Source: Chitinophagaceae bacterium (lineage in GTDB: Bacteria > Bacteroidota > Bacteroidia > Chitinophagales > Chitinophagaceae). Taken from it: a stretch of 36,186 nucleotides of DNA. A program made the position numbers and the translations under genes. The stretch covers positions 1 through 36,186 of the forward strand of contig CANEWJ010000010.1 in assembly GCA_947442625.1 (NCBI GenBank), given 5' to 3'. The notes under the pieces are model-generated. The model was not told the origin of the DNA, made no database searches, and saw only the letters and a program-made list of their open reading frames with translations. Positions 9,573 through 18,645 of this stretch are shown here, in pieces (the stretch's first letter is position 1; the number at the start of each line of letters is the position of its first letter).

Positions 9573-12500
9573 TTAATCAGGTAATATAGAGCCTTTGACC
9601 CGTCTTTTGCGTTCAAAAAACCTATCAAACTCAGTCCTAAACGATACATTTCCACCTGTGCGATCCCGTTTTCCTGAGGTAGATAGCATGTCAAAACTAC
9701 TTCTATAAAAGAAGGAAGTCCTGAATTTTCCATCCGGCGTAACCTTGTATTCAACATTCACGTCAGGAAGAAAAAGAAACGATTGTGAACTGTTGGTAAA
9801 ACTGTTTCCGCCAGCAGTAGCAAAATTAAAATCACTACCAAAGGTGATGATGAGCTTGTCGTCCAACATGGATTTGATAAACTGCAGGCTCACATTTTCC
9901 CTGAAATTATTCTGTCCGCTTCCAGTATTTCCAGTTGAGCCAGTGATGCCTGTCATTGTCCTGGAATAATTGAAATTGACGTCAACAGTAGATCCCAGGA
10001 CCTTAGAAAAAAAGTTTTGTACACTGCTGGCAAGAATTCCGTTGATGACACCTGAAATGGTTGTGTTGAGCAGTTCACTGTTAAGGTTGCTCGAAACAAC
10101 AGCCGCCTGCGGAGCAAAGCTCTTGAAAACGATAAGATAAGTTGATTGTTTGCTCACTTCCAAGGGGTCGCGGTTGATGTTTTTCAGTTTGCTATCAATG
10201 GTGGCATTGTTCCTGACTGTACTGTTTTGTGGGATGGCAATTTGAAAGGTAGGGTTGGGGCTGGACAAGGTTCCAGAGAGGTTACAACGCACTTCCACAT
10301 CACTGATTTCCCTGAGTACATCAGCGCTGACACCAGAAACAGTTGAACTGCTGGGGTCTGTGAACAAGGTGCTCATCCTTACTTTTTCTGCCAGGTACAG
10401 CGCATCAATATTGATTTCGGCATTCAAGGGGTCTCCTGTCCAGCTGATATAGCTCCTGCCACCACCCAACAACTTAAAGGGTTTCTTGAAAACATCCTGA
10501 AAATTGAAATTATAGCTCCCACTTTCGATGTTGAAGCGGCCGATCATGGACAGGTTTTCTTTGGTGCCCGTATGGATCTTTACATTACCAATGCCTTGAC
10601 CTGAAATAACATCCCCCGTCAGTTCATCCAGCACAACATTCATTTTCAACAGAGGAGAAGCCGTCAAATCCAGGTCAATGATCAGGTTTGAGATGGATTC
10701 TGAAGCCTTGGCCTTCATCTCATCTCCATAAGACTTCCATACAATATAGTCCACATCTGCGGCCTGTTTGCTGCTGGTACTGGTAAGGATATCAATGGAT
10801 GAACTGTCAACGGGCGCACCGCTGACATACATTTTTATTTGATTTTCAGGTCCGGTTACGTTGAAATTGAATTTTGCAATGGCCCTGCCATAGAAAAGGT
10901 TGTTGTCTGTTCTGCCAGTATTGAGCACCAGTATTTTTTTGGATGAAGCACTGATGTTGTACCTGAAATCCCTAAAGAAATGATGGTCTATACTTCCCTT
11001 TACCGTGGCAAGATTGCCATTGGCATCTTTGAGTTGGATAGTACCCAGGTTAATTTTTCCGGGAGAAAATTCAATCACAGGGTCGGTAAGGGTGTAGCTG
11101 CATTGGGTATAGGCCACCGTAACCTTGGCATTGGATACTTTTACGGCCCCTGTAAAATCAGGTTCCTTGAGGTTTCCCGAGATGCGCAGCTTGCCATTCC
11201 CAAAACCATCCATCTGGCTGAATACAATGCCAAGATAGGGTTGGAGCAAGGAAAGTTTGACATTCACAACATCAATATCTGTTTCAATCTTTTGCTGGCT
11301 GCTGTCTTTCAGATCAAGTTTCCCTTTCACCCCGAATTGATAGTTGGGGTTTTCTGATTCAAGGAAATAGCTGGCCTGCTTCTCGTTGCTGTCCCAGAAT
11401 GCATTGATGGATGTCAGGCCGATAGAGTCATTCTCAAACCTTGTTTTATCCGTCTGTGCATTGAGGTAGAGTTTGAGGTTATTGAATGGGTCTTCAATGG
11501 TCAAGTCCCCGGAAGTGATACCCTGTATCCTTGGCTCTTTCAGTACAAAGGGCAGAAGATCGCCTAGGTTCACTTTGTCTAGGGTAAGGATGATGGTCTG
11601 CTCCCTGTCAGCTGCAGGTGGGAGCGTGATCAATCCGATCGATTGTTCACCATTGGTTAGCCTGAAATTGCTGGCGTCAAATTTAGCTTTGCTGATCAAG
11701 ACCTCGCTGTTCTTTTCTATGTTCCATGTTTTTTCATTGAACACGAGTGAAGATGGATTGAAATGAACGAGGATACCATCGATCAGGTTGTTGACGGAAG
11801 CGGAAAGTTTTGCCCCATACTGGGATGACTCAGAAAAAGTGTTGATGTCAACAACAGAAATATCCTTGGATGACCTGATGCGGATTTCATTGTTAGGGAA
11901 AAATAGGCTGTCGTTGAAAACCACTGAACTTGTTTTGGACGCAATCACCAGGCTGTCTGCTCCCCCAGCAGCATTCAATTCAAAGTCGTACACCGATAGG
12001 TTGTTATAGACAAGTTTGGGGATGGTTGCTGTAAGGTTGAAATGCTTGTTCTTGGTGTCGATATCACCTTCAATATTGCTGTAATTCAAGCCGCTCACAC
12101 CAATATCGAGAATTTGTAAAAGAGATGTTGCGTTTTTGAGCTCGAAGCTGAAAACAAGGTCTTGGTCTTTTTTGGGAGGGGCAGATTTTTTGAAATAGAG
12201 AGGATAGTAACTGCTGAAATATTGGTTGAATGTGGCCTGAAGTTCTGCAAATTCAAATTGCCCCCTCATCTTGGCTTCAATATCCTTTCCCAACAAGGTC
12301 AGCGATCGGTAATCCTCTACCTGTTCAGCCTTGAAAGTGAGGCTATCAAATACAAAGGCCTGATTCCCCCTGAATACACTCAGGTTTGTAAAACGGGCAA
12401 TGCCATTGATGTTGTCAGGGTTGTTGCCAGTAAGTTCCATCTGTGTTTTACCTGAAAAAGTCAGCGGCATGCTGGTCAGGTTGAGGGCTTTCAGGTCAGA

Positions 12501-14264
12501 GAGATGAATTTGGGCATCCACAACTGTTCTCGGCATTTTGCCACCGAGGTTGATGCGAGTAGACAGTGCGGCAATCAGGTTTTTATCATCAATATCCACC
12601 GTGGTTTCAAGGATGTTATTCAGGTAACTTCCTCTTGCATTGATGTCTGTATAACTGTACTGGTTGAAAGCCAGGTTGCTGAGCTTCGCAGTAAAATTGA
12701 TGCCAACTTTCGCATTCCCGGAAACACTGTATTTCCCTGCAATATTCCCAAGCTGTTTTATGTTCAACAGTTTCCCGGCTTCCAATCCATTGATTGTTCC
12801 GGTACTGCTGTAATTCAATGCATTGGTGCCTATCTGCTTCAGTTTTGTAAGGGTGTTTACACTGCCCAAGGCAGTATTCAGCAAACCCTCGATGTCCATG
12901 TTCTCTCCCTTGGCAAATACATCACCATTGAAGCTGATCGCACCCATCGCTACAAGATCAATGCCCAATGATTTTTTAAGGCTTGGGAGCAGGGTGTATA
13001 GGTCCTTGGCAGCACTGATGGCTGTGGCATTTTTCAGCCGATAACTGGTCTTTGCAAGATCCGGAAGCCCTTCAATCTGCAGTTCACCAGATAGGGCAGT
13101 GAGGTTTCCATATTCAATCCTCATCTCTTTTGCAACCAGGTCTTTTACCGGCCCCGTCACTTTTCCGTTCAGTCCTAAGTTGATGTTTTCACCCTTGAGG
13201 GCAGGGGCAAAAAAGGCAATATCCTTGAGGTTCACGGTGCTGTTGGTGATGTTGCCCTCCATCCTCACCTTGTTGACGAAGTCGGCCATATCATCAGTGA
13301 AATAATCATAGCCCATGGAAAAGGCGTTGCCTATTTTGCTATAAGGGGTTTCGATAGAGAGGTTGGTGAAGGCCATGATGGTGGGGTCCATCTTTACGTT
13401 GGCAAGCAAAGACCTTACTTCGAATCCACTGCGTTCTTTTGTCTTCAGCGAAAGCTGTCCAGACAAAGAATCGTTGTTCATCTTCAAGTTATTGATGCCC
13501 GCCGTGATGTCTGAAAAAAACATGTGGGCACCATCAAAGTAGTCGTAGGCTTTTCTATTGGTTTCAAGATCGCTTTTGAAACTTCCTGATTGCAGGCTGA
13601 TGGACCTTGCGCTGATGTTCCACTGTCCAGGATTCCAGTACAATTTTCCGTTGATCCTTTTTTTTGTTTTGGGAATCAAAGACCTGGGCCTCTTGCCGGT
13701 GTATTGGTGCAGCGTGAAACAAGGTTGGTTGATGGTCAATAGGTTGAGCTGAATTTTTTTGTTCTTCAGGTCAATGAGCGGTGCTGAAAGGGAAAGCTTG
13801 CCAATGGTCAAGTCCTGGTCTTCGCCACGCCACTGGTCTTTTACTTTGTACCTGATTTTTTTTAAATCCAATGCAGTGATGTTCAGTTTCAGATCAGTGG
13901 GCTTTCCATTGCTGGGCTTTCCCGAAGAAAGTTCATCCAGGATGAACTGGTAATTCCAGGTGCTGTCTTTGCGGTAGGTATTGATGTATACATTTTCCAA
14001 CCCGGCATAACTGATGGAAATATCTTTTTTCAGGAAAAACCAGTCGCTGATGTTAAGCCTTATATGGCCAGCATGCAAGAGGGTGTCTTTTGAACGGTCC
14101 CTCACCAGTACATCGTTGATGGAAAATGTGTTGAAAAGGGTAAAGTTGACGGAACCTATGCTGATGGTAGTCTTCAGGTTTTTGCTGATCCTATTTGAAA
14201 CATTATCAACAAGCCTTTTTTGGACATAGGGGGTTTGAATAAGAAGCCATAGAATCAGCACCAA
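9573..14264 (-). CDS. tamB: Translocation/assembly module TamB-like (DUF490) protein
   Basis: 1563 aa; N-terminal hydrophobic segment then LLIQTPYVQKRLVDNVSNRISKNLKTTISIGSVNF; C-terminal SFNYSRTMTG...NNFRENVSLQFIKSMLDDKLIITFGSDF. The true start is probably upstream of the TTG at 14264 (see findings). Confidence 0.85.
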   Translation of the reverse strand: MVLILWLLIQTPYVQKRLVDNVSNRISKNLKTTISIGSVNFTLFNTFSINDVLVRDRSKDTLLHAGHIRLNISDWFFLKKDISISYAGLENVYINTYRKDSTWNYQFILDELSSGKPSNGKPTDLKLNITALDLKKIRYKVKDQWRGEDQDLTIGKLSLSAPLIDLKNKKIQLNLLTINQPCFTLHQYTGKRPRSLIPKTKKRINGKLYWNPGQWNISARSISLQSGSFKSDLETNRKAYDYFDGAHMFFSDITAGINNLKMNNDSLSGQLSLKTKERSGFEVRSLLANVKMDPTIMAFTNLSIETPYSKIGNAFSMGYDYFTDDMADFVNKVRMEGNITNSTVNLKDIAFFAPALKGENINLGLNGKVTGPVKDLVAKEMRIEYGNLTALSGELQIEGLPDLAKTSYRLKNATAISAAKDLYTLLPSLKKSLGIDLVAMGAISFNGDVFAKGENMDIEGLLNTALGSVNTLTKLKQIGTNALNYSSTGTINGLEAGKLLNIKQLGNIAGKYSVSGNAKVGINFTAKLSNLAFNQYSYTDINARGSYLNNILETTVDIDDKNLIAALSTRINLGGKMPRTVVDAQIHLSDLKALNLTSMPLTFSGKTQMELTGNNPDNINGIARFTNLSVFRGNQAFVFDSLTFKAEQVEDYRSLTLLGKDIEAKMRGQFEFAELQATFNQYFSSYYPLYFKKSAPPKKDQDLVFSFELKNATSLLQILDIGVSGLNYSNIEGDIDTKNKHFNLTATIPKLVYNNLSVYDFELNAAGGADSLVIASKTSSVVFNDSLFFPNNEIRIRSSKDISVVDINTFSESSQYGAKLSASVNNLIDGILVHFNPSSLVFNEKTWNIEKNSEVLISKAKFDASNFRLTNGEQSIGLITLPPAADREQTIILTLDKVNLGDLLPFVLKEPRIQGITSGDLTIEDPFNNLKLYLNAQTDKTRFENDSIGLTSINAFWDSNEKQASYFLESENPNYQFGVKGKLDLKDSSQQKIETDIDVVNVKLSLLQPYLGIVFSQMDGFGNGKLRISGNLKEPDFTGAVKVSNAKVTVAYTQCSYTLTDPVIEFSPGKINLGTIQLKDANGNLATVKGSIDHHFFRDFRYNISASSKKILVLNTGRTDNNLFYGRAIAKFNFNVTGPENQIKMYVSGAPVDSSSIDILTSTSSKQAADVDYIVWKSYGDEMKAKASESISNLIIDLDLTASPLLKMNVVLDELTGDVISGQGIGNVKIHTGTKENLSMIGRFNIESGSYNFNFQDVFKKPFKLLGGGRSYISWTGDPLNAEINIDALYLAEKVRMSTLFTDPSSSTVSGVSADVLREISDVEVRCNLSGTLSSPNPTFQIAIPQNSTVRNNATIDSKLKNINRDPLEVSKQSTYLIVFKSFAPQAAVVSSNLNSELLNTTISGVINGILASSVQNFFSKVLGSTVDVNFNYSRTMTGITGSTGNTGSGQNNFRENVSLQFIKSMLDDKLIITFGSDFNFATAGGNSFTNSSQSFLFLPDVNVEYKVTPDGKFRTSFFYRSSFDMLSTSGKRDRTGGNVSFRTEFDRFFERKRRVKGSILPD

Positions 14265-14402
14265 GCCAATGATTCCGAACAGAAAAAAGGAGACTATTTT
14301 AAATACTTTTCTCAGAGAGAGGAGTTTGTGGTAAAGTTAACCAATCCTCACAAGAGAATGGCGTATGCCAAAGGAATTAAACGTTAATGAATCAGAAAAA
14401 TA

Positions 14403-16133
14403 TCAATAAGCAGCTGCGTGATCATCGCCCCTTTTATCTGCTACCGCTTCAATCGACTTTACCTTCTTTCCATTCCATTCCAGTTTGATGACCTCAGTCC
14501 TTCCAATTTGGCCGCGGTTGGTAAACAAGTACCCCATTTTTTCCAAGGATGTTTGCAGGCTTTTGGGGAAATCATTTTCAACCATCACCTGGTCTGGAAG
14601 CCACTGGTGATGAAACTTTGGATTGTTTACTGCATCAAGACTGGACTGCTTGAAGTCAATGATGTTCACCAGGGTTTGAAATACTGAGGTAGGGATGGTA
14701 GTGCCTCCAGGAGTACCCACCACCAGCCAAGGTTTCTTGTCCTTGAGCACAACAGTTGGGGTCATGGAACTGAGCATCCTTTTTCCTGGCGCAATCGCAT
14801 TGGCTTCTTTGCCAACTGCACCAAACATGTTCGGCACACCTGGCTTTACACTGAAATCATCCATTTCATTATTCAGCAAGAAACCTGCACCGCCAACAAC
14901 GGTCTTTGATCCGTATCCACCATTGAGGGTTGTTGTTACACTGACCACATTTCCGTATTGGTCTGCCACAGACAAATGGGTTGTTTCATCGCTTTCAGGA
15001 TTGACCTTGCCTGGCTTCACCATATCACTGGGGGTTGCCTTCCCTGGAATGAAGTCCTTCATCCTTTCTTTCAGGTAAGCATCGCTTGAAAGTGTCTGTA
15101 TAGGAACTTTTACAAAGTCCTTGTCACCCATGAATTCTGCCCTGTCTGCATACGCCCGCCTTTCCACTTCAATCATCAGTTGCACGGCAGCGGGAGAGTG
15201 AAATCCCATGGATGCGATGTCCCTGTCTTCAATCATTTTCATCATTTGCTGCATCAGCAAACCGCCACTGCTGGGCATGGGCATGCCGATCACGGTATGG
15301 CCCTTGTAGTCAAAAATGATGGGATCCCTTTCTGCTGCCGTATAATTTTTCAGGTCTTCCAAACTGATTTTTCCACCACCTCTTTTCATTTCCGCTGAAA
15401 TCAGTCTTGCAGTCTCGCCTTCATAAAAACCTTTCATCCCATTGTCGCGAATCCTTGAAAGGGTTGCGGCCAGGTCTTTTTGCACCAGGGTATCCCCTGC
15501 TTTCCAGGCCTTTTCTTTTACAAATGCAGGACGAACGGTATTGTATTTTTCAAATGCTGATTTGCTGCCATTCAATGACCTGGCTTCAGCGGCAGTGATA
15601 ACAAATCCTTTTTCAGCCAATTCGATGGCTGGTTGGATCAGGGCCGCAAACCCAAGTTTGCCATATTTATGTGATGCAAAAAGCCCGGCAACTGTTCCCG
15701 GCACTCCACTGGCAAGATGGCCGTTCTGGCTGAGGTTCAACAAAGGATTGCCATCCTTGTCGAGGTACATATCGCGCGATGCGCTTCCGGGTGCCTTTTC
15801 CCTGTAATCAATGGAAATGGCTTTCCCTTTGTTTGTATAAGCAACGAGGAATCCACCCCCGCCGATATTTCCTGCGCCAGGATAAACTACTGCCAGGGCC
15901 AATTGTGTGGCGATGGCTGCATCAAATGCATTTCCACCATTTTTGAGGACTTCCAGACCCACCTGGCTGGCCAGCGGATGAGCCGATGAAACCGCGCCCT
16001 TGCTGCCATTGGCCATTTTGTTGATCGTGTATTGATAGGGATTGATCTGTGCTGAAGCCATGCAACACAACAAGACCAATGTCAACGCCATCAACAGATG
16101 GGCAGCGTGCAAACGGGTGGAAATCTTTTTCAT
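14403..16133 (-). CDS. ggt: Gamma-glutamyltransferase
   Basis: NGGNAFDAAIATQLALAVVYPGAGNIGGGGF; catalytic-Thr region DETTHLSVADQYGNVVSVTTTLN; LLNNEMDDFS; LVVGTPGGTTIPTSVFQ. Confidence 0.95.
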   Translation of the reverse strand: MKKISTRLHAAHLLMALTLVLLCCMASAQINPYQYTINKMANGSKGAVSSAHPLASQVGLEVLKNGGNAFDAAIATQLALAVVYPGAGNIGGGGFLVAYTNKGKAISIDYREKAPGSASRDMYLDKDGNPLLNLSQNGHLASGVPGTVAGLFASHKYGKLGFAALIQPAIELAEKGFVITAAEARSLNGSKSAFEKYNTVRPAFVKEKAWKAGDTLVQKDLAATLSRIRDNGMKGFYEGETARLISAEMKRGGGKISLEDLKNYTAAERDPIIFDYKGHTVIGMPMPSSGGLLMQQMMKMIEDRDIASMGFHSPAAVQLMIEVERRAYADRAEFMGDKDFVKVPIQTLSSDAYLKERMKDFIPGKATPSDMVKPGKVNPESDETTHLSVADQYGNVVSVTTTLNGGYGSKTVVGGAGFLLNNEMDDFSVKPGVPNMFGAVGKEANAIAPGKRMLSSMTPTVVLKDKKPWLVVGTPGGTTIPTSVFQTLVNIIDFKQSSLDAVNNPKFHHQWLPDQVMVENDFPKSLQTSLEKMGYLFTNRGQIGRTEVIKLEWNGKKVKSIEAVADKRGDDHAAAY

Positions 16134-16232
16134 TCCATAAAGATAGAAATCATTTTAAAAGAATATGGTATCTGCCTAAGTTCTTAAGTCCTATTTGATT
16201 ATTTTTATTCACTTAACCAAGCTTCTATTCTG

Positions 16233-18503
16233 ATGAAAATATTTCTCATGCGATCCCTTTCGGCATTAAGGTTATTGTTGATGCTGCTGTTCATGTTTAT
16301 TGTTCATTTTAGCGCTACCGCACAAAAGCAGGTGGCTGCCAGCAGCAGTGAAATCCTGCATGCCATGAAGCGATTGAATGTGCTGGGAACGGTCATGTAC
16401 ATTGCCGCCCATCCAGACGATGAGAATACCCGATTGCTGGCCTATATGGCAAGGGATCGGAACTATAAAACAGCCTATCTCGCCATGACCCGCGGCGATG
16501 GCGGACAGAACCTGATCGGCGATGAACAAGGCATTGAGTTAGGAATGATCAGAACCCAGGAATTGCTTGCCGCCAGACGGGTAGATGGCGCAGAACAGTT
16601 TTTCACCCGTGCCTATGATTTTGGATTTTCAAAAAGAACCGAAGAGGCATTGGCCATCTGGGACAAGCAAAAAGTATTGGCCGATGCAGTCTGGGTGATC
16701 CGTAATTTTAAACCGGATGTCATCATCACCCGGTTCCCAGAAGATAGCAGGGCAGGGCATGGACACCACTCCGGGTCTGCTGTGATCGCCAGGGAAGCCT
16801 TTGTGGCTGCTGCTGATCCCAAGATGTTTCCTGAACAATTCACATTTGGTGTTGGCCCATGGAAGGCAAAGCGCATCATGTGGAATACCTTTAGTTTTGG
16901 TTCAACCAATACAACGGCTGAAAACCAGCTCAAGATTGATGCTGGAAGTTATATTCCCTTGATGGGCAAAAGCATTGGTGAAATCGCTGCTGAAGGAAGA
17001 AGCCAGCACCGCAGCCAGGGATTTGGTTCAGCGTCTACAAGAGGATCCGCAACAGAATATTTTATCCATACACTTGGCGAAAAAGCAGATAAAGATCCGA
17101 TGGATGGTATAGACTGCAGCTGGGCGAGGGTAGAAGGTGGATCGGTTGTCAATGCACTGGTCAATCAATTGGTTGAAACCTATTCCGTGCTTGACCCTTC
17201 AGCTTCCTTGCCCCAATTGATTGCTGTCAGAAAAGCCATCCAGGCCATTGGCAATGTCCATTGGAAAAGGATTAAATTAGGTGAAGTAGACAGGCTCATC
17301 CAATTGACAACAGGATTGCACCTAGAGGCATTGGCAGACCGGTCATTGGTCAAACAAGGCGATTCCATCAGGGTCAATGTTTTGCTCAACAACCGCGCTG
17401 GTGCTGATATCAATATTGGTGAAATTAATTTTGAAAATACAAAGGCTGGACAGGGCATGGGGTTGAAGAAAAATGTCAACTGGACAAACAGTTTTTATGT
17501 TCCAGTATCCACAGCAAAAAAAGTATCACAGCCCTATTGGCTGGAACGGGCCATGGAAGCAGGCTATTTTAATGTGGATGACCAGCAGATGATTGGCATG
17601 CCAGAGAACAAGCCCGCTTTCACGGTCAATGCCATGTTGAATATCATGGGAGAAAGCATTCTCTTTGAAGTACCTGTGCGGTACCGGGTGGTAGATCCAG
17701 CCAAAGGAGAATTCTTTCACCCTGTGTATGTGCTCCCAGCCTTTCCGGCAGCCGATAAAAAAATGGAAACAATTGCGTACGAGCATATCCCAACGCTTAC
17801 GTATTTCAGCAACCTGGTCAAATTTGACCTGCCCAAGGATATGAAGACCACTGGCAAGCGCATTGGCTATATCACCGGAGCCGGAGACAAGCTGCCAGAC
17901 ATGATCAGGATGATGGGATTTGATGTAACAGAGTTGGGAAGGAGTGATATCAATCAAGGCAAACTGAACCAGTTTGATGCAGTGGTGGTGGGTGTCAGGG
18001 CCTACAATGTGAACGAATGGATGGCTGGAAAACATGCCATCCTGATGGACTATGTATCCAATGGAGGCAACCTCGTGGTGCAATACAATACCAATAGTTT
18101 TGCCGGCCCCATGCAAAAAACCATGATTGGCCCCAAGCCATTTACCATTTCCAGAGGGCGGACAACAGAAGAGGATGCCGATGTTGTCTTTCTGGATGAA
18201 AATGATCCATTGCTCAATTTCCCCAACAAAATCACCAAAAATGATTTTTCAGGATGGATACAAGAGCGGGGTATATATTATGCAGAAAATTTCTCACCAG
18301 ATTACAAAGCAGTACTTTCCATGCATGACAAGGGGGAGGCCGACCTCAATGGAAGCCTGATCGTGAGAAATGAAGGCAAGGGCAGGTTCATTTATACTGG
18401 CCTTGTGTTTTTCAGGGAGCTTCCTGCAGGTGTTCCTGGTGCATTCCGTTTGTTTGCCAACATCATTTCCAATCCGAATAAAAAAATCAATGGCTCAAAA
18501 TAA
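16233..18503 (+). CDS. PIG-L family (LmbE-like) deacetylase with large C-terminal extension
   Basis: Signal peptide; zinc motifs AAHPDDENTRLL and GHGHHSGSAVIAREAF; C-terminal Rossmann-like region VVVGVRAYNVNEWM..LMDYVSNGGNLVVQYN. Confidence 0.88.
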   Translation: MKIFLMRSLSALRLLLMLLFMFIVHFSATAQKQVAASSSEILHAMKRLNVLGTVMYIAAHPDDENTRLLAYMARDRNYKTAYLAMTRGDGGQNLIGDEQGIELGMIRTQELLAARRVDGAEQFFTRAYDFGFSKRTEEALAIWDKQKVLADAVWVIRNFKPDVIITRFPEDSRAGHGHHSGSAVIAREAFVAAADPKMFPEQFTFGVGPWKAKRIMWNTFSFGSTNTTAENQLKIDAGSYIPLMGKSIGEIAAEGRSQHRSQGFGSASTRGSATEYFIHTLGEKADKDPMDGIDCSWARVEGGSVVNALVNQLVETYSVLDPSASLPQLIAVRKAIQAIGNVHWKRIKLGEVDRLIQLTTGLHLEALADRSLVKQGDSIRVNVLLNNRAGADINIGEINFENTKAGQGMGLKKNVNWTNSFYVPVSTAKKVSQPYWLERAMEAGYFNVDDQQMIGMPENKPAFTVNAMLNIMGESILFEVPVRYRVVDPAKGEFFHPVYVLPAFPAADKKMETIAYEHIPTLTYFSNLVKFDLPKDMKTTGKRIGYITGAGDKLPDMIRMMGFDVTELGRSDINQGKLNQFDAVVVGVRAYNVNEWMAGKHAILMDYVSNGGNLVVQYNTNSFAGPMQKTMIGPKPFTISRGRTTEEDADVVFLDENDPLLNFPNKITKNDFSGWIQERGIYYAENFSPDYKAVLSMHDKGEADLNGSLIVRNEGKGRFIYTGLVFFRELPAGVPGAFRLFANIISNPNKKINGSK

Positions 18504-18645
18504 CAAAAGAAAGTCTCCTGTTTTTGCCATGGTGGTTGGTTTGGGGCTTGGCCTATTGATTGCTTTGGTCAGGAAAAAAATTGCATTGGGATTGTTGATC
18601 GGAATCCTGGTAGCTGCCATCATCTATAAAAGGGATAAACGATGA
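18490..18645 (+). CDS. Small (51 aa) membrane protein between deacetylase and symporter
   Basis: ATG 18490: MAQNNKRKSPVFAMVVGLGLGLLIALVRKKIALGLLIGILVAAIIYKRDKR. Overlaps the upstream CDS by 14 nt and the downstream CDS by 4 nt (ATGA). Confidence 0.7.
   Translation: MAQNNKRKSPVFAMVVGLGLGLLIALVRKKIALGLLIGILVAAIIYKRDKR

Noticed and set aside
9745-13953. Numerous + strand ORFs of 60-155 aa inside tamB, and similar ones inside the TonB receptor and ggt
   Set aside because: Antisense shadows of long, well-supported minus-strand genes; no recognisable domains.
14341-14402. Small palindromes ggcgtatgcc and attaaacgttaat between ggt and tamB
   Set aside because: Short and expected by chance; no T-run or promoter context.
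18370-18489. Upstream 40-aa extension of the 51-aa protein ORF
   Set aside because: It overlaps the PIG-L coding sequence in another frame; MAQNNKRK at 18490 is the more sensible start.
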